64,000 nucleotides of DNA from Bacillus luti (lineage in GTDB: Bacteria; Bacillota; Bacilli; Bacillales; Bacillaceae_G), in the NCBI RefSeq assembly GCF_001884105.1, contig NZ_MACI01000011.1, forward strand, positions 82,042-146,041, given 5' to 3'. Shown here piece by piece: positions 18,561 through 28,104 of the stretch. A model generated the notes under the pieces. The model ran no database searches. It was not told where the DNA came from and was given only the letters and a program-made list of their open reading frames with translations. The first letter of the stretch is position 1. The number at the start of each line of letters is the position of its first letter. The position numbers and the translations under genes were made by a program.

Positions 18561-19070
18561 TTGGATTTAAATAGTGCAAGAAATTTCATACCTTGTGCGT
18601 TTCCCGTTTCAGAACCTATATTTATACCTCAATCAGGCTTTCGAGCTATTAATAGAGCATTTGAACAAAGTGTAGGTCCAGCCGATCTAACTTTAATTTC
18701 ATATCCTAATGAGATATTTGATTTAAACAATGAATATAATCCCATTACTTCAACTTTTACTCCAAAACAAAATGGAGTATATCTAATTATAGCAAGTATT
18801 GGTTTTTTCCCTGATGTTCCTGCAAGTTATAGCGCAAGGATATTTATCACAATAAACGGAGAAGCTGTAGTTGCTGATAATGATTTTTTAAGCGAAGAAT
18901 TGGAGATTGTTAATCTAGTAAGTGTTTCTACTATCTTAAAATTACCTGCAGGATCTAATGTACAAGTTATTGCCCAAGCTACCACAGATGGTAAGACTGT
19001 TCCTGAACCACTTTTAGGTACCGTAGATTTTATGCACTTTGAAGCGGCAAGATTCCCTTCTCCAACATAA
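18561..19070 (+). CDS. C1q/TNF-like (BclA C-terminal-domain-like) protein without collagen stalk
   Basis: 169 residues, all beta-rich. The body (ITSTFTPKQNGVYLIIASIGFFPD ... ARIFITINGEAVV ... VSTILKLPAGSNVQVIAQATTDG ... DFMHFEAARF) follows the C1q/TNF jelly-roll pattern used by the C-terminal domain of BclA and by BxpB. There is no signal peptide and no Gly-X-Y region. Start is TTG at 18561 with AAAGGAG upstream. Possible spore-surface protein, by analogy only. It stands alone in the accessory block. Confidence 0.72.
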   Translation: MDLNSARNFIPCAFPVSEPIFIPQSGFRAINRAFEQSVGPADLTLISYPNEIFDLNNEYNPITSTFTPKQNGVYLIIASIGFFPDVPASYSARIFITINGEAVVADNDFLSEELEIVNLVSVSTILKLPAGSNVQVIAQATTDGKTVPEPLLGTVDFMHFEAARFPSPT

Positions 19071-19247
19071 TAAAACAAGTTTATTCTCTTAACTTCCTAT
19101 AACGAAAATTATGTAAATATATAATGTTATCAAACGAATAAACGAGGTACCGTTACATCATCATAAAGCTAAGGTTTCACACTATTCATTAAGCAAAAAA
19201 GACGTTATTCTTACTGTAGAATTATAGGAAGGGATGGCGTTTTTTAT

Positions 19248-19376
19248 ATGTCTAATTCTATATCTGACGAATTACAATTATTTGCACACTCAACTAACAA
19301 ACTTATTAACATCAAAAGTAACTCTAACAAATACACTGATTCATACAACATCCCTAGAGTCCAGTTCACAAGTTGA
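19248..19376 (+). pseudogene. Small ORF, possibly frameshifted
   Basis: Begins MSNSISDELQLFAHSTNKLI with GGAAGGG about 12 bases upstream. After about 25 codons the frame becomes Asn/Tyr-rich and stops; a neighbouring frame continues as LTNTLIHTTSLESSSQVDQG and ends near 19403. The continuation looks more natural than the in-frame tail, so one indel is suspected. No function recognised. Confidence 0.3.
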
Positions 19377-19420
19377 CCAAGGAGAGAAACAACCCTTATG
19401 AATAAATAAGAGACACCATA

Positions 19421-19654
19421 TCAACCTTTTACGTGATATAGTGTCTCTTGTTTATCTAAGTCAATTATTTCCCACCAAACATCTTCTCCATACGGTATTT
19501 CTTTGAAAAAATTTTCGTTATGTACTTTAAAACAACTTATTACCGCTCCACCATTTAAGTTTTGTTTCTTAAATGTATTTGTAAGCTGCTCAATAGATGC
19601 GTCATTCGTTTCTATTTTTTCAAAAGTTCCCTCTTTCCATCTCATACCGTTCAC
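19421..19654 (-). CDS. Small hypothetical protein
   Basis: 77 residues, soluble, with MRWKEGTFEKIETNDASIEQL and the aromatic cluster YGEDVWWEIIDLD near the end. Start is uncertain: GTG at 19654 has AGAGAG close by, and an in-frame ATG is at 19645. No domain recognised. It lies on the minus strand after the membrane-anchored protein at 19685-20044 and may be read with it. Confidence 0.55.
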   Translation of the reverse strand: MNGMRWKEGTFEKIETNDASIEQLTNTFKKQNLNGGAVISCFKVHNENFFKEIPYGEDVWWEIIDLDKQETLYHVKG

Positions 19655-19684
19655 TACTCTCTATAAAAATTTGTTTCTTCATTT

Positions 19685-20044
19685 TTATAATACTTTCAAC
19701 ATCGGTCTTACTACCCTATATTCGTCACTATAAGGCTCCTTTATAATTAAAGCTGGGTGAGGATCTTTTTCTTCTTCTCTCATTGTGAATACTTCTGTTT
19801 TTTCTTGTAATGTGTTGGATTCACTATTTTTAGTAGGTCTTTTACTTAGTTTGATTTTCTTTGTTACTTCTCCAAGTTTTTGCCCGACTTCTTCTACTTC
19901 GGCAGGTTCATCCGTAACGTAGTACTCCCGTTCCTCCCATACTAACATAGGTGGCACTGGCTCTCGTTTATTGCATATCATATAAGTAATACTAGCTACA
20001 AGTAGTAGACAAGTTAATATAAAGAAGATAGTTTTTTTATTCAT
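19685..20044 (-). CDS. Membrane-anchored hypothetical protein
   Basis: 119 residues. One N-terminal membrane helix (KKTIFFILTCLLLVASITYMIC) then a charged outside domain with VWEEREYYVTDEPAEVEEVGQKLGEVTKKI and a conserved-looking end PYSDEYRVVRPMLKVL. AAGGAG precedes ATG. The helix ends in MIC, not a lipobox. The Trp-Glu-Tyr-rich stretch resembles small Bacillus exported proteins of unknown role. Confidence 0.65.
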   Translation of the reverse strand: MNKKTIFFILTCLLLVASITYMICNKREPVPPMLVWEEREYYVTDEPAEVEEVGQKLGEVTKKIKLSKRPTKNSESNTLQEKTEVFTMREEEKDPHPALIIKEPYSDEYRVVRPMLKVL

Positions 20045-20146
20045 ATACTATTCTCCTTATCTATCATTTTATCGGATTATATAATATAGGATATAGATAG
20101 TAAATGGTTTTTATGGTAATTTTTGTTTTGTTGTCAAAAAGAAAAA

Positions 20147-20162
20147 CCTTACCGAAGTAAGG
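20147..20162 (-). terminator. Terminator of the small membrane-protein operon
   Basis: CCTTAC-TTCG-GTAAGG on the minus strand, a UUCG tetraloop stem followed by TTTTTC. Confidence 0.9.
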
Positions 20163-20177
20163 CTCCATTTTTCAATT

Positions 20178-20360
20178 TTACAGTGATTGCGTTATTAAAA
20201 CGATCATGACGATAATCGCTATAAACATAACAACTAAACAGCCGATCATTTTATAAAATCCTCTTTTCGTTAACGTCCCGCCTTGCACGTCTTTACGAAT
20301 AAATAAGAATACGGCTAAAAATAATACAAGCCCAATGCCAAAAGCATACATCATTTGCAT
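20178..20360 (-). CDS. Small two-helix membrane protein
   Basis: 60 residues, two hydrophobic segments (YAFGIGLVLFLAVFLFI and IGCLVVMFIAIIVMIVLI) separated by a basic loop RKDVQGGTLTKRGFYK. GGAAG lies upstream of ATG. Last gene of a minus-strand set XRE regulator - 4-helix protein - this one. Confidence 0.65.
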   Translation of the reverse strand: MQMMYAFGIGLVLFLAVFLFIRKDVQGGTLTKRGFYKMIGCLVVMFIAIIVMIVLITQSL

Positions 20361-20388
20361 ATGTTAATCTTCCTTTCTCTTTTCCATC

Positions 20389-20766
20389 TTAATATCTTTT
20401 TGCCAAAACAACAAATGAGATAAAGACGGTACTCATTGTGAGTGCCATAAGTATGTTCAATAGTTCAACCGCAGATAGTGTAATTACGTTTAAGTTTAAG
20501 CCAATAGAGAAAAGAAGATAATATGCTGTTAGCGCAAAAAAGCTGAAGAATATCCCTTTATAACGAATGAGTTTCATCCGCTCGTCTTTTTCTTTAAATT
20601 GTGGGTGTAAATAGCTTAAGCAAAAACACATGATCATCAGCCCAAGTAATGTATACGTCGGAGCTGGCGGTGCAGAATGCGTCATTATACCTGTTAATAT
20701 CATAAATCCACTCATAAATAGAAAAATAATTCCCATAATAACAAAGTACTTTTGTGAATAATTCAT
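20389..20766 (-). CDS. Four-helix integral membrane protein (XRE-linked)
   Basis: 125 residues with about four membrane helices; a cytoplasmic loop HPQFKEKDERMKLIRYKG between helices 2 and 3 is typical of the DUF2178-like/YgzD-linked membrane proteins that pair with small XRE regulators. Start ATG at 20766 has GAGGGGG upstream; the frame from 20793 overlaps that RBS. It overlaps, in another frame, the 3' extension of the broken regulator. Confidence 0.7.
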   Translation of the reverse strand: MNYSQKYFVIMGIIFLFMSGFMILTGIMTHSAPPAPTYTLLGLMIMCFCLSYLHPQFKEKDERMKLIRYKGIFFSFFALTAYYLLFSIGLNLNVITLSAVELLNILMALTMSTVFISFVVLAKRY

Positions 20767-20978
20767 CCCTATCCCCCTCTTCTTTCCCTTCATAAATGAA
20801 TACGTGTTCTATCGTTGTTTGAAATGTTTTCGCTATTTCAAATGCTAACGGAAGTGATAGATCGTATTTCCCTTTTTCAATTGAGATAATGGTTTGCCTA
20901 GAAACTCCGGGTTTCTCAGCCAATTTTTCTTGAGATAGTCCAAATTTTTTTTCGGTATTCGACCATTTTATTTTCCAA
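20594..20978 (-). pseudogene. XRE-family regulator disrupted by frameshift
   Basis: Small HTH regulator (family about 66-70 residues). From TTG at 20978 (GGAGGGGG eight bases upstream) the frame reads MENKMVEYRKK, then a run of eight A (20951 region) shifts it and it stops at once. Removing one A restores MENKMVEYRKKFGLSQEKLA, continuing into the open frame EKPGVSRQTIISIEKGKYDL, a complete helix-turn-helix. The C-terminus also runs past the expected end (EGKEEGDRDEL...) into the next gene; one extra G in GGGGG would give a TAG stop there. A Pro in the HTH (EKPGVS) is unusual. Pseudogene, or phase-variable by slippage. Confidence 0.7.
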
Positions 20979-21014
20979 GGAAATTTCCCCCTCCTTCCTT
21001 ATACCAAATATAAA

Positions 21015-21032
21015 TGTAAAGTTAACTTTACA
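21015..21032 (-). promoter_or_regulatory. 18-bp palindromic operator of the XRE operon
   Basis: TGTAAAGTTAACTTTACA, perfect dyad, 37 bp upstream of the regulator start; a further half site CTTTACAT follows at 21042. Typical of autoregulated XRE-membrane protein pairs. Binding inferred. Confidence 0.6.
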
Positions 21033-21800
21033 TCAAGTTTCCTTTACATTTATTCCATTTGTTTTTCACACTATTTATATAGAAGAAACTTTTCAATTTC
21101 AGCACGTCTATTTTGAAACGAAACATGGAACAATGTATATATCCGTTACTATATCCCCTCCCGATTTTTAGGGGAATTTAATATCTCCATATTTGTTTTA
21201 TCCTTTTAAAATATTTCATTCTCCTCTTTATTTCATGAAATGCGTTATTAGTTTTACGGTGTTTTTCGGCATATTGATAGAAACTAACGGATTATGAAGC
21301 ATTTTTTATGTTTAGCCACTTTTTTTGTAGAAATCCTTCATTTTCCTTTCGTTATTTAACACTATCGAAATAAAGTTTACGATAAATTCATAATTTTTTA
21401 TTTTTTATACTATATTCCGTTATATTGTTGTATAATATCAATGAAAGCGCTTATTATTTCAATATACATAATTCGAACTACATTTTATCGAAACATTCTA
21501 ACTATTATACCTATATTTAAATGCAACAATTATAGTTATTAGTATAGGTATACCAAATATATCCACCCCATTTTTCTGTAAAATTACTTTATAACATGAA
21601 AGATTAACTTGGGTGATAAGTTATTGTGAATGTTTTTTTACAAAACAGATAAGTAATAGTGTTTGGTATTATGTAAATTATTGTAATAACATAAGAGTAA
21701 AGAAAACAATTACATTATTTATTAGTTAATCAATTATTGAAAAAGAGCAAAATGCACCTTTGTATGGAAAAGGATTATATGCATTGGGAGGTTTAAACAA
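21033..21800. other. 768-bp AT-rich region upstream of odhA
   Basis: No ORF with an RBS. It holds a cre-like site (listed), TATAAT at 21431-21436 and many A/T runs. The odhA leader is over 300 bases long if transcription begins near 21440; no known riboswitch fold is apparent. Confidence 0.5.
21441..21454 (+). promoter_or_regulatory. cre-like CcpA site upstream of odhA
   Basis: ATGAAAGCGCTTAT matches the cre consensus WTGNAANCGNWNNCW except near its 3' end. It sits just after a TATAAT box, a position fit for repression by blocking. CcpA control of odhAB is inferred. Confidence 0.5.
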
Positions 21801-24668
21801 ATGACGAGGAAGAATACAACGACAAACCCTTGGGCCAAGTTCCACGGTCCGAACCTTGGTTATGTTATTGAGCAGTATGATCTTTACGTAACTGGAGCAG
21901 GTTCTGTTGATCCGGAATTACAAGAGCTTTTTGAAATTTTTGGAGCTCCTTCGTTTCAAGATGATGTCGTAACAGGGGACAACACAGCAACACATTTTTC
22001 TCCTCAAAACACAGGGAACATTGAAAAGATTCTTAAAGTCGTTCAACTTGTTGAGCAGATTCGTTCTTTCGGGCATACGTTGGCTCACATCAATCCGATG
22101 GAAGATGCTGCAAATGGACAATCTCTTCTTGAGAAAGCAATGAGTGAACTGAGCGATGCTGACTTGAAAGCGATTCCAGCGAAAACAGTATGGCAAAATG
22201 CACCAGAAGGTATTCACACTGCACTTGATGTAATTCATAGATTAAAAGACGTTTATACAAAATCTTTAGCTTATGAATTTTCTCATATACAAGATAGTGA
22301 AGAACGCGCGTGGTTGCATCAAATGGTGGAATCAAATTCATTGCGTCAACCACTATCAAATAAAAAACGAACTGCTCTTTTAAAACGTTTAACAGCTGTT
22401 GAAGGTTTCGAGCAATTCTTGCATAAAACATTCGTTGGGCAAAAGCGTTTCTCTATCGAGGGCGTTGATATGCTTGTACCTGTTCTAGATGAAATTGTTC
22501 TAGAAGGTGCGAAGAGCGGCGTAGAAGATGTCATGATTGGTATGGCTCACCGCGGTCGTCTAAGCGTACTTGCACACGTACTAGAAAAACCATATAGTCA
22601 CATGTTTGCTGAGTTCAAACATGCAAAAATAGAAGGCGCAGTAGCAAATACTGGCTGGACTGGCGACGTAAAATACCATTTAGGTAGAGAACAAGTCGTT
22701 AGTAACGAAGAAGTTAGCACTCGCGTTACATTAGCAAATAACCCAAGTCACCTTGAGTTCGTTAACCCTGTTGTGGAAGGTTTCGCACGTGCGGCTCAAG
22801 AGAATCGTAAAAAATCTGGTCTTCCAGAACAAGATACTTCAAAATCATTCGTAATTTTAGTTCATGGTGATGCTGCATTCCCTGGTCAAGGTATTGTATC
22901 TGAAACGTTGAACTTAAGCAGATTGAATGCTTACCAAACGGGTGGAACGATTCATGTTATCGCAAACAATGCAGTTGGTTTTACAACTGATAGCTATGAT
23001 TCTCGTTCTACGAAATATTCAAGTGACCTTGCAAAAGGTTTCGATATTCCGATTGTTCACGTGAACGCTGATGATCCGGAATCTTGTCTTGCTGCTGCTA
23101 ACCTTGCGATTCAATATCGTACATTGTTCAAAAAAGATTTCTTAATCGATTTAATTGGTTACCGCCGCTACGGTCATAACGAAATGGATGATCCAGCAGT
23201 TACGCAGCCACAAGTGTACAAAAAAATTAAAAACCACCCTACTGTAAGAGCAATTTATGCAGATCAATTACAAGCTGCTGGTGTTCTAAATGCAGATGAG
23301 ATTGAAACGATTACACAGTTTATACAAGAACAATTAAAATCTGACTATGCACAAGTACCACCAGCTGATACGAGCGATGCAACAATTCATGTTAAAGTGC
23401 CAGATGTTGTTGCAAAAGGCATTCAGCCAATTGATACTGGTATTGAGCTTGACTCACTTCGTGCAATTAATGAAGGATTATTATCTTGGCCTGAAGGATT
23501 TAACGTATATCCGAAGGTGAAGAAAATTCTTGAACGTCGTAAAGATGCTCTTGAAGAGAACGGTAAAATTGAATGGGCACTTGCTGAGTCATTAGCATTC
23601 GCTTCCATTTTACAAGAAGGTACGCCAATTCGTTTAACTGGTCAAGATTCACAGCGTGGTACATTCGCGCACCGTCATATCGTATTACACGATACGGATA
23701 CAAATGAAACATATTCACCATTACATCGCTTACCAAACATTAACGCTTCATTCTCTGTTCATAACAGTCCGTTATCAGAGGCTGCAGTTGTTGGTTATGA
23801 GTATGGTTATAACGTATTCGCTCCAGAAACTCTTGTTATGTGGGAAGCACAGTACGGTGACTTCTCAAATACTGCGCAAGCATTATTTGATCAATATGTT
23901 TCAGCTGGAAGAGCAAAATGGGGTCAAAAATCTGGTTTAGTTCTTCTATTACCACACGGTTATGAAGGTCAAGGACCAGAACACTCTAGCGCACGTCCAG
24001 AGCGTTTCTTACAGTTAGCTGCTGAGAACAACTGGACAGTTGCAAACTTAACTAGCGCGGCACAATACTTCCATATTTTACGTCGTCAAGCATCTATCTT
24101 AGGAACAGAAGCTGTTCGACCATTAGTACTTATGACGCCGAAGAGTTTATTACGTCACCCACTTACGCTTTCAACTGCTAGTCAGTTAAGCGAAGGACGT
24201 TTCCAACCTGCTTTAGAACAAGAAAACCTTGGCATGAAACCAAACAAAGTAAAACGTCTCGTTTTAAGTACAGGTAAGATGGCGATTGACTTAGCAGCAG
24301 AAATCGAGTCTGGTAAACATGAGTACAACTTAGATGAAGTTCATGTTGTTCGTATTGAACAATTGTACCCATTCCCTGCTGAGAAAGTTCAATCTATTAT
24401 TAAACGCTTTAAAAACTTAGAAGAAATCATTTGGGTTCAAGAAGAACCTCGTAATATGGGCGCATGGCATTACATGGCTCCAATTCTGTTCGAACTAGCT
24501 GGAGATAAAGTGAAAACAGGTTACATTGGACGCCCAGATCGTTCTAGCCCATCTGGTGGCGATCCGTTCGCTCACAAAGCTGAGCAAGAACTAATTGTTG
24601 CACACGCTTTAGATGTGAAGTATAACTTCCGTCAAGATAAACAAGAAATTGAAGTTTACAGCAACTAA
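21801..24668 (+). CDS. odhA: 2-oxoglutarate dehydrogenase E1 component
   Basis: Thiamine-diphosphate decarboxylase of the TCA cycle; forms the OGDH complex with OdhB and lipoamide dehydrogenase. 955 residues, full length. Motifs: [22 protein letters not shown], the ThDP/Mg site [11 protein letters not shown] followed by [21 protein letters not shown], then a transketolase-like second half ([43 protein letters not shown]) and the C-terminal [15 protein letters not shown] lies nine bases before ATG. 131 bp separate it from odhB, with a hairpin in the gap. Confidence 0.97.
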   Translation: MTRKNTTTNPWAKFHGPNLGYVIEQYDLYVTGAGSVDPELQELFEIFGAPSFQDDVVTGDNTATHFSPQNTGNIEKILKVVQLVEQIRSFGHTLAHINPMEDAANGQSLLEKAMSELSDADLKAIPAKTVWQNAPEGIHTALDVIHRLKDVYTKSLAYEFSHIQDSEERAWLHQMVESNSLRQPLSNKKRTALLKRLTAVEGFEQFLHKTFVGQKRFSIEGVDMLVPVLDEIVLEGAKSGVEDVMIGMAHRGRLSVLAHVLEKPYSHMFAEFKHAKIEGAVANTGWTGDVKYHLGREQVVSNEEVSTRVTLANNPSHLEFVNPVVEGFARAAQENRKKSGLPEQDTSKSFVILVHGDAAFPGQGIVSETLNLSRLNAYQTGGTIHVIANNAVGFTTDSYDSRSTKYSSDLAKGFDIPIVHVNADDPESCLAAANLAIQYRTLFKKDFLIDLIGYRRYGHNEMDDPAVTQPQVYKKIKNHPTVRAIYADQLQAAGVLNADEIETITQFIQEQLKSDYAQVPPADTSDATIHVKVPDVVAKGIQPIDTGIELDSLRAINEGLLSWPEGFNVYPKVKKILERRKDALEENGKIEWALAESLAFASILQEGTPIRLTGQDSQRGTFAHRHIVLHDTDTNETYSPLHRLPNINASFSVHNSPLSEAAVVGYEYGYNVFAPETLVMWEAQYGDFSNTAQALFDQYVSAGRAKWGQKSGLVLLLPHGYEGQGPEHSSARPERFLQLAAENNWTVANLTSAAQYFHILRRQASILGTEAVRPLVLMTPKSLLRHPLTLSTASQLSEGRFQPALEQENLGMKPNKVKRLVLSTGKMAIDLAAEIESGKHEYNLDEVHVVRIEQLYPFPAEKVQSIIKRFKNLEEIIWVQEEPRNMGAWHYMAPILFELAGDKVKTGYIGRPDRSSPSGGDPFAHKAEQELIVAHALDVKYNFRQDKQEIEVYSN

Positions 24669-24695
24669 AAAGTAACGATGAAGGTTTCTAGCTTG

Positions 24696-24720
24696 CCTTG
24701 GGCAGAATATCTGCCCAAGG
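24696..24720 (+). other. Stem-loop between odhA and odhB
   Basis: CCTTGGGCAGA paired with TCTGCCCAAGG, loop of three. No T run follows, so it is not a normal terminator; it may stabilise or process the odhAB mRNA. Confidence 0.7.
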
Positions 24721-24799
24721 TCAGGCTAACAAATGGAGATTACCGAAGTTAAAAGAAGAAAAAACACACCGTTAGGCAAATAAGGGGAGGACATTTAAA

Positions 24800-26059
24800 A
24801 TGATCGAAATTAAAGTACCTGAGCTTGCAGAATCTATTACAGAAGGAACTATCTCACAATGGCTTATCAACGTAGGCGACAAAGTTGAGAAAGGTGGCAG
24901 CGTTGTTGAGCTTGAAACTGATAAAGTCAATGTAGAAATCATTGCAGAAGATTCAGGTATTGTATCGAAGTTACTAGGCGAACCTGGGGATACAGTTGAA
25001 GTTGGCGCAACTATTGCAATTTTAGATGCAAATGGCGCACCAGTTGCAGTAAGTACACCTGCTCCAGCTGCTGAGCAACCAAAACAAGAAACAGCTGAAG
25101 CACCGAAAGCAGCAGCTCCAAGTGCTGAACAAACTACGACTCTACAAGGTTTACCAAATACAAACCGCCCTATCGCATCACCAGCTGCTAGAAAAATGGC
25201 TCGTGAATTAGGAATCGACTTAAACGACGTACGTAGCACAGATCCACTTGGACGCGTGAGACCACATGATGTACAAGCTCATGCTGCAGCACCAAAAGAA
25301 GCACCAGCTGCTCCAAAGAGTCCAGCTCCTGCTCCAGCTGTAAAAACTGAATTCGAAAAACCAGTTGAGCGCGTGAAAATGTCCCGCCGCCGTCAAACAA
25401 TTGCAAAACGTCTTGTAGAAGTTCAACAAACATCTGCAATGTTAACAACATTTAACGAAGTTGATATGAGCGCAATCATGGAATTACGTAAAGAACGCAA
25501 AGACGCTTTCGAGAAAAAACATGATGTACGTCTTGGTTTCATGTCATTCTTCACAAAAGCAGTTGTTGCAGCATTAAAACAATTCCCATTATTAAATGCT
25601 GAAATTCAAGGTGACGAGCTTATCATTAAAAAATTCTATGATATCGGTATTGCAGTAGCAGCTCCAGATGGATTAGTTGTTCCAGTTGTACGCGATGCTA
25701 ACCAATTAAACTTCGCTGAAATCGAAAGCGAAATTCGTAATTTAGGTATGAAAGCACGCGATAACAAACTTTCATTAAAAGAACTACAAGGTGGTACATT
25801 TACAATTACAAACGGTGGTGTATTCGGTTCTCTAATGTCAACACCAATCCTAAACAGCCCACAAGTAGGTATTTTAGGAATGCATAAAATCCAAGTACGC
25901 CCAGTTGCAATCGATAACGAGCGTATGGAAAACCGTCCAATGATGTACATCGCTTTATCTTATGATCACCGTATTGTTGATGGTAAAGAAGCGGTTAGCT
26001 TCCTTGTTGCTGTTAAAGATATGCTTGAAGATCCAAAATCATTATTATTAGAAGGTTGA
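24800..26059 (+). CDS. odhB: 2-oxoglutarate dehydrogenase E2 (dihydrolipoamide succinyltransferase)
   Basis: Core acyltransferase of the OGDH complex, transferring succinyl groups from lipoate to CoA. N-terminal lipoyl domain with lipoylated Lys in [11 protein letters not shown] (about residue 42), an Ala/Pro-rich linker, a peripheral-subunit-binding domain ([33 protein letters not shown]), a second linker, and the catalytic domain with [13 protein letters not shown] carrying the active His and Asp. 419 residues. GGGGAGG upstream of ATG; a strong terminator follows. Confidence 0.97.
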   Translation: MIEIKVPELAESITEGTISQWLINVGDKVEKGGSVVELETDKVNVEIIAEDSGIVSKLLGEPGDTVEVGATIAILDANGAPVAVSTPAPAAEQPKQETAEAPKAAAPSAEQTTTLQGLPNTNRPIASPAARKMARELGIDLNDVRSTDPLGRVRPHDVQAHAAAPKEAPAAPKSPAPAPAVKTEFEKPVERVKMSRRRQTIAKRLVEVQQTSAMLTTFNEVDMSAIMELRKERKDAFEKKHDVRLGFMSFFTKAVVAALKQFPLLNAEIQGDELIIKKFYDIGIAVAAPDGLVVPVVRDANQLNFAEIESEIRNLGMKARDNKLSLKELQGGTFTITNGGVFGSLMSTPILNSPQVGILGMHKIQVRPVAIDNERMENRPMMYIALSYDHRIVDGKEAVSFLVAVKDMLEDPKSLLLEG

Positions 26060-26077
26060 TAGACTAATAGTCTATTC

Positions 26078-26112
26078 AAGGCTGTAGAATGAATCATTCT
26101 ACAGCCTTTTTT
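26078..26112 (+). terminator. Terminator of odhAB
   Basis: AAGGCTGTAGAAT/ATTCTACAGCCTT stem followed by TTTTTTT; separates odhB from the next cluster. Confidence 0.92.
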
Positions 26113-26184
26113 TATTGCGTTCATACGGGACAAATCACATGACATACGTTAATAATGTATGCCTACAACGTAAGGAGGATTAAA

Positions 26185-28104
26185 ATGAATAACCTTCCAG
26201 CTCATGCAAAACTTAAAGCAAATAAGGATACTTTCTTTCTTCCCGATTCAAACGGGGGTGTCTATTTTCGAAATAACGCCAGTTCATTCCGCATGGACGG
26301 TGACGGGATTTATAACTGGATTGAAAAATTAATGCCCATGTTTAATGGTACTTATTCGTTAGCAGAAATAACAGATGGACTCCCTCTTCCTTATCAAAAT
26401 CGTGTATTTGAAATCGGAGAGATTTTATATGAAAATGGTTTCGTTCGTGATGTAAGTCAAGATGCGCCTCATGAATTAAACAGCGTATTACTCGATAGAT
26501 ACGCTTCGCAAATTGAATTTCTAGAAGCTGATTCTCATTCAGGTGCTTTAAAATTCGAAACGTACCGCGCTGCAAATGTCCTTATAGTTGGTTCAGGATA
26601 TATGCTTACTTCCTTAGTTTCGTCTTTACTTGAATCTGGTTTACCTACATTTCATTACCTCGTTACAGATCGTGCTGAAACAAATTATGCCCGGATTCAG
26701 GAGCTAATAGAACGTGCACACGAAGTTGATGACAATGTACTTATTCAAGAAATAGATACGACAATTGATCGTCCCCTGCATGAAGTATTCGAACCTTTCG
26801 ACTGGATTTTGTACGTTTCTCAAGATGGAGATATTGAAGGCTTAAGAGCAGTTCACACTATTTGCAAGGAACTAGGAAAAAACTTCATACCTGCCATTTG
26901 TTTAGCAAATTTCGGTTTAGCCGGTCCTGTCGTAACGGCAAATCATGAAGAATGCTGGGAATCCGCATGGCATCGGCTACATGAAACAACTTTGCAAAAT
27001 GAAAATTCACCAGATTCCCTCTCTTCTATTACACCTGCAATGTTAGCAAATATAATTGTTTTTGAATTATTTAAACATGTCGCTAATGATTCTTACCGAG
27101 AAAAGGAACCACAATTCTTTTTATTAAACTATGAAACACTCGAAGGAACATGGCATCCTTTTATAAAACACCCTCTTGCTACTGATGAAAGTTTTACAAT
27201 CGATACGATAGAAAATCTTTCCGAAAAACTTGAGCATCGGTATGGCCAACATACTTCAACTGAATTGTTCCGTTTTTTCGATTCATTAACTTCTAAAGAA
27301 GCTGGTATATTCCACGTTTGGGATGAACAAGATTTATATCAATTACCGTTATCACAATGCAATATTCAAGTAGCTAATCCACTATCAGATGGCCCGACCT
27401 CCCTCCTGCCCCTTATGACTTGCGGCGGATTGACCCATAATGAAGCACGCCGTGAAGCTGGTTTAACAGGAATTGAAACATATGTAGCAGAAATTATTCA
27501 TCGCCTTATTCCTGAACATAACGATATCGGTATCGGCGCTGGGGAAACGATGACAGAAGGTGTATACCGGGCACTACAACAACATGTAAACAATAAACTG
27601 TATGAACGGCAGTCACATATGCTAGAAGAAATTACAACGATTGACGTAGCAGAAATTCATGATAAACATTGCAGGTTTTATTACGATTCCCTTTCTACAA
27701 TCCACGAAGCACCTATAATAGCAATGGGTGAAGAGATTCTAAGTTTTCCAGTCGTTTGGGTCGGTATAAATGATAGATGGTATGGCGCATCGAACATTAA
27801 TATGACGTTAGCGTTACGAAGCGCACTACAACTATCACTTCTTCACATTCAAACTGAAGAAACTCCTTACCGAGCTAATATTTTGCCTGACTCCTCCATT
27901 ATTTTATATGACGCTGATTCCTTCAGCTTAGAAATACAAAGGGAAGAAGACATTCCAGATGTGCAATCTTTACAGCTTGCTTTACAGCATTTATCGGAAC
28001 ATAATTTTTATCCATTCGTATTTGATTTAGCGATTGAATCATTTTTGAAAGAAAACCTAGACGGTGTGTACGGATTATTAATTGCAAAGGAGGACGGTCT
28101 ATGA
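26185..28104 (+). CDS. TOMM maturation protein, ThiF/E1-like (thiazole-containing bacteriocin maturation protein)
   Basis: First gene of a thiazole/oxazole-modified microcin maturation set. 639 residues. The N-terminus (LPAHAKLKANKDTFFLPDSNGGVYFRNNASSFRMDGDGIYNWIEKLMPMFNGT) resembles the RiPP-recognition/wHTH-like leader-binding start of E1-like TOMM proteins; a Rossmann-like ANVLIVGSGYML (about 142-153) begins the ThiF-like fold. The C-terminal half is unlike true E1 enzymes. This is the ocin_ThiF-like family described with the B. cereus/B. anthracis heterocycloanthracin genes. The ATG at 26185 has GTAAGGAGG; the frame from 26155 lacks an RBS. Its stop overlaps the next start (CTATGA). Confidence 0.88.
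   Translation: MNNLPAHAKLKANKDTFFLPDSNGGVYFRNNASSFRMDGDGIYNWIEKLMPMFNGTYSLAEITDGLPLPYQNRVFEIGEILYENGFVRDVSQDAPHELNSVLLDRYASQIEFLEADSHSGALKFETYRAANVLIVGSGYMLTSLVSSLLESGLPTFHYLVTDRAETNYARIQELIERAHEVDDNVLIQEIDTTIDRPLHEVFEPFDWILYVSQDGDIEGLRAVHTICKELGKNFIPAICLANFGLAGPVVTANHEECWESAWHRLHETTLQNENSPDSLSSITPAMLANIIVFELFKHVANDSYREKEPQFFLLNYETLEGTWHPFIKHPLATDESFTIDTIENLSEKLEHRYGQHTSTELFRFFDSLTSKEAGIFHVWDEQDLYQLPLSQCNIQVANPLSDGPTSLLPLMTCGGLTHNEARREAGLTGIETYVAEIIHRLIPEHNDIGIGAGETMTEGVYRALQQHVNNKLYERQSHMLEEITTIDVAEIHDKHCRFYYDSLSTIHEAPIIAMGEEILSFPVVWVGINDRWYGASNINMTLALRSALQLSLLHIQTEETPYRANILPDSSIILYDADSFSLEIQREEDIPDVQSLQLALQHLSEHNFYPFVFDLAIESFLKENLDGVYGLLIAKEDGL

Noticed and set aside
26060-26184. Searched for a TOMM precursor peptide upstream of the operon
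   Set aside because: Only a terminator and RBS are present; no Cys/Ser/Thr-rich short ORF.
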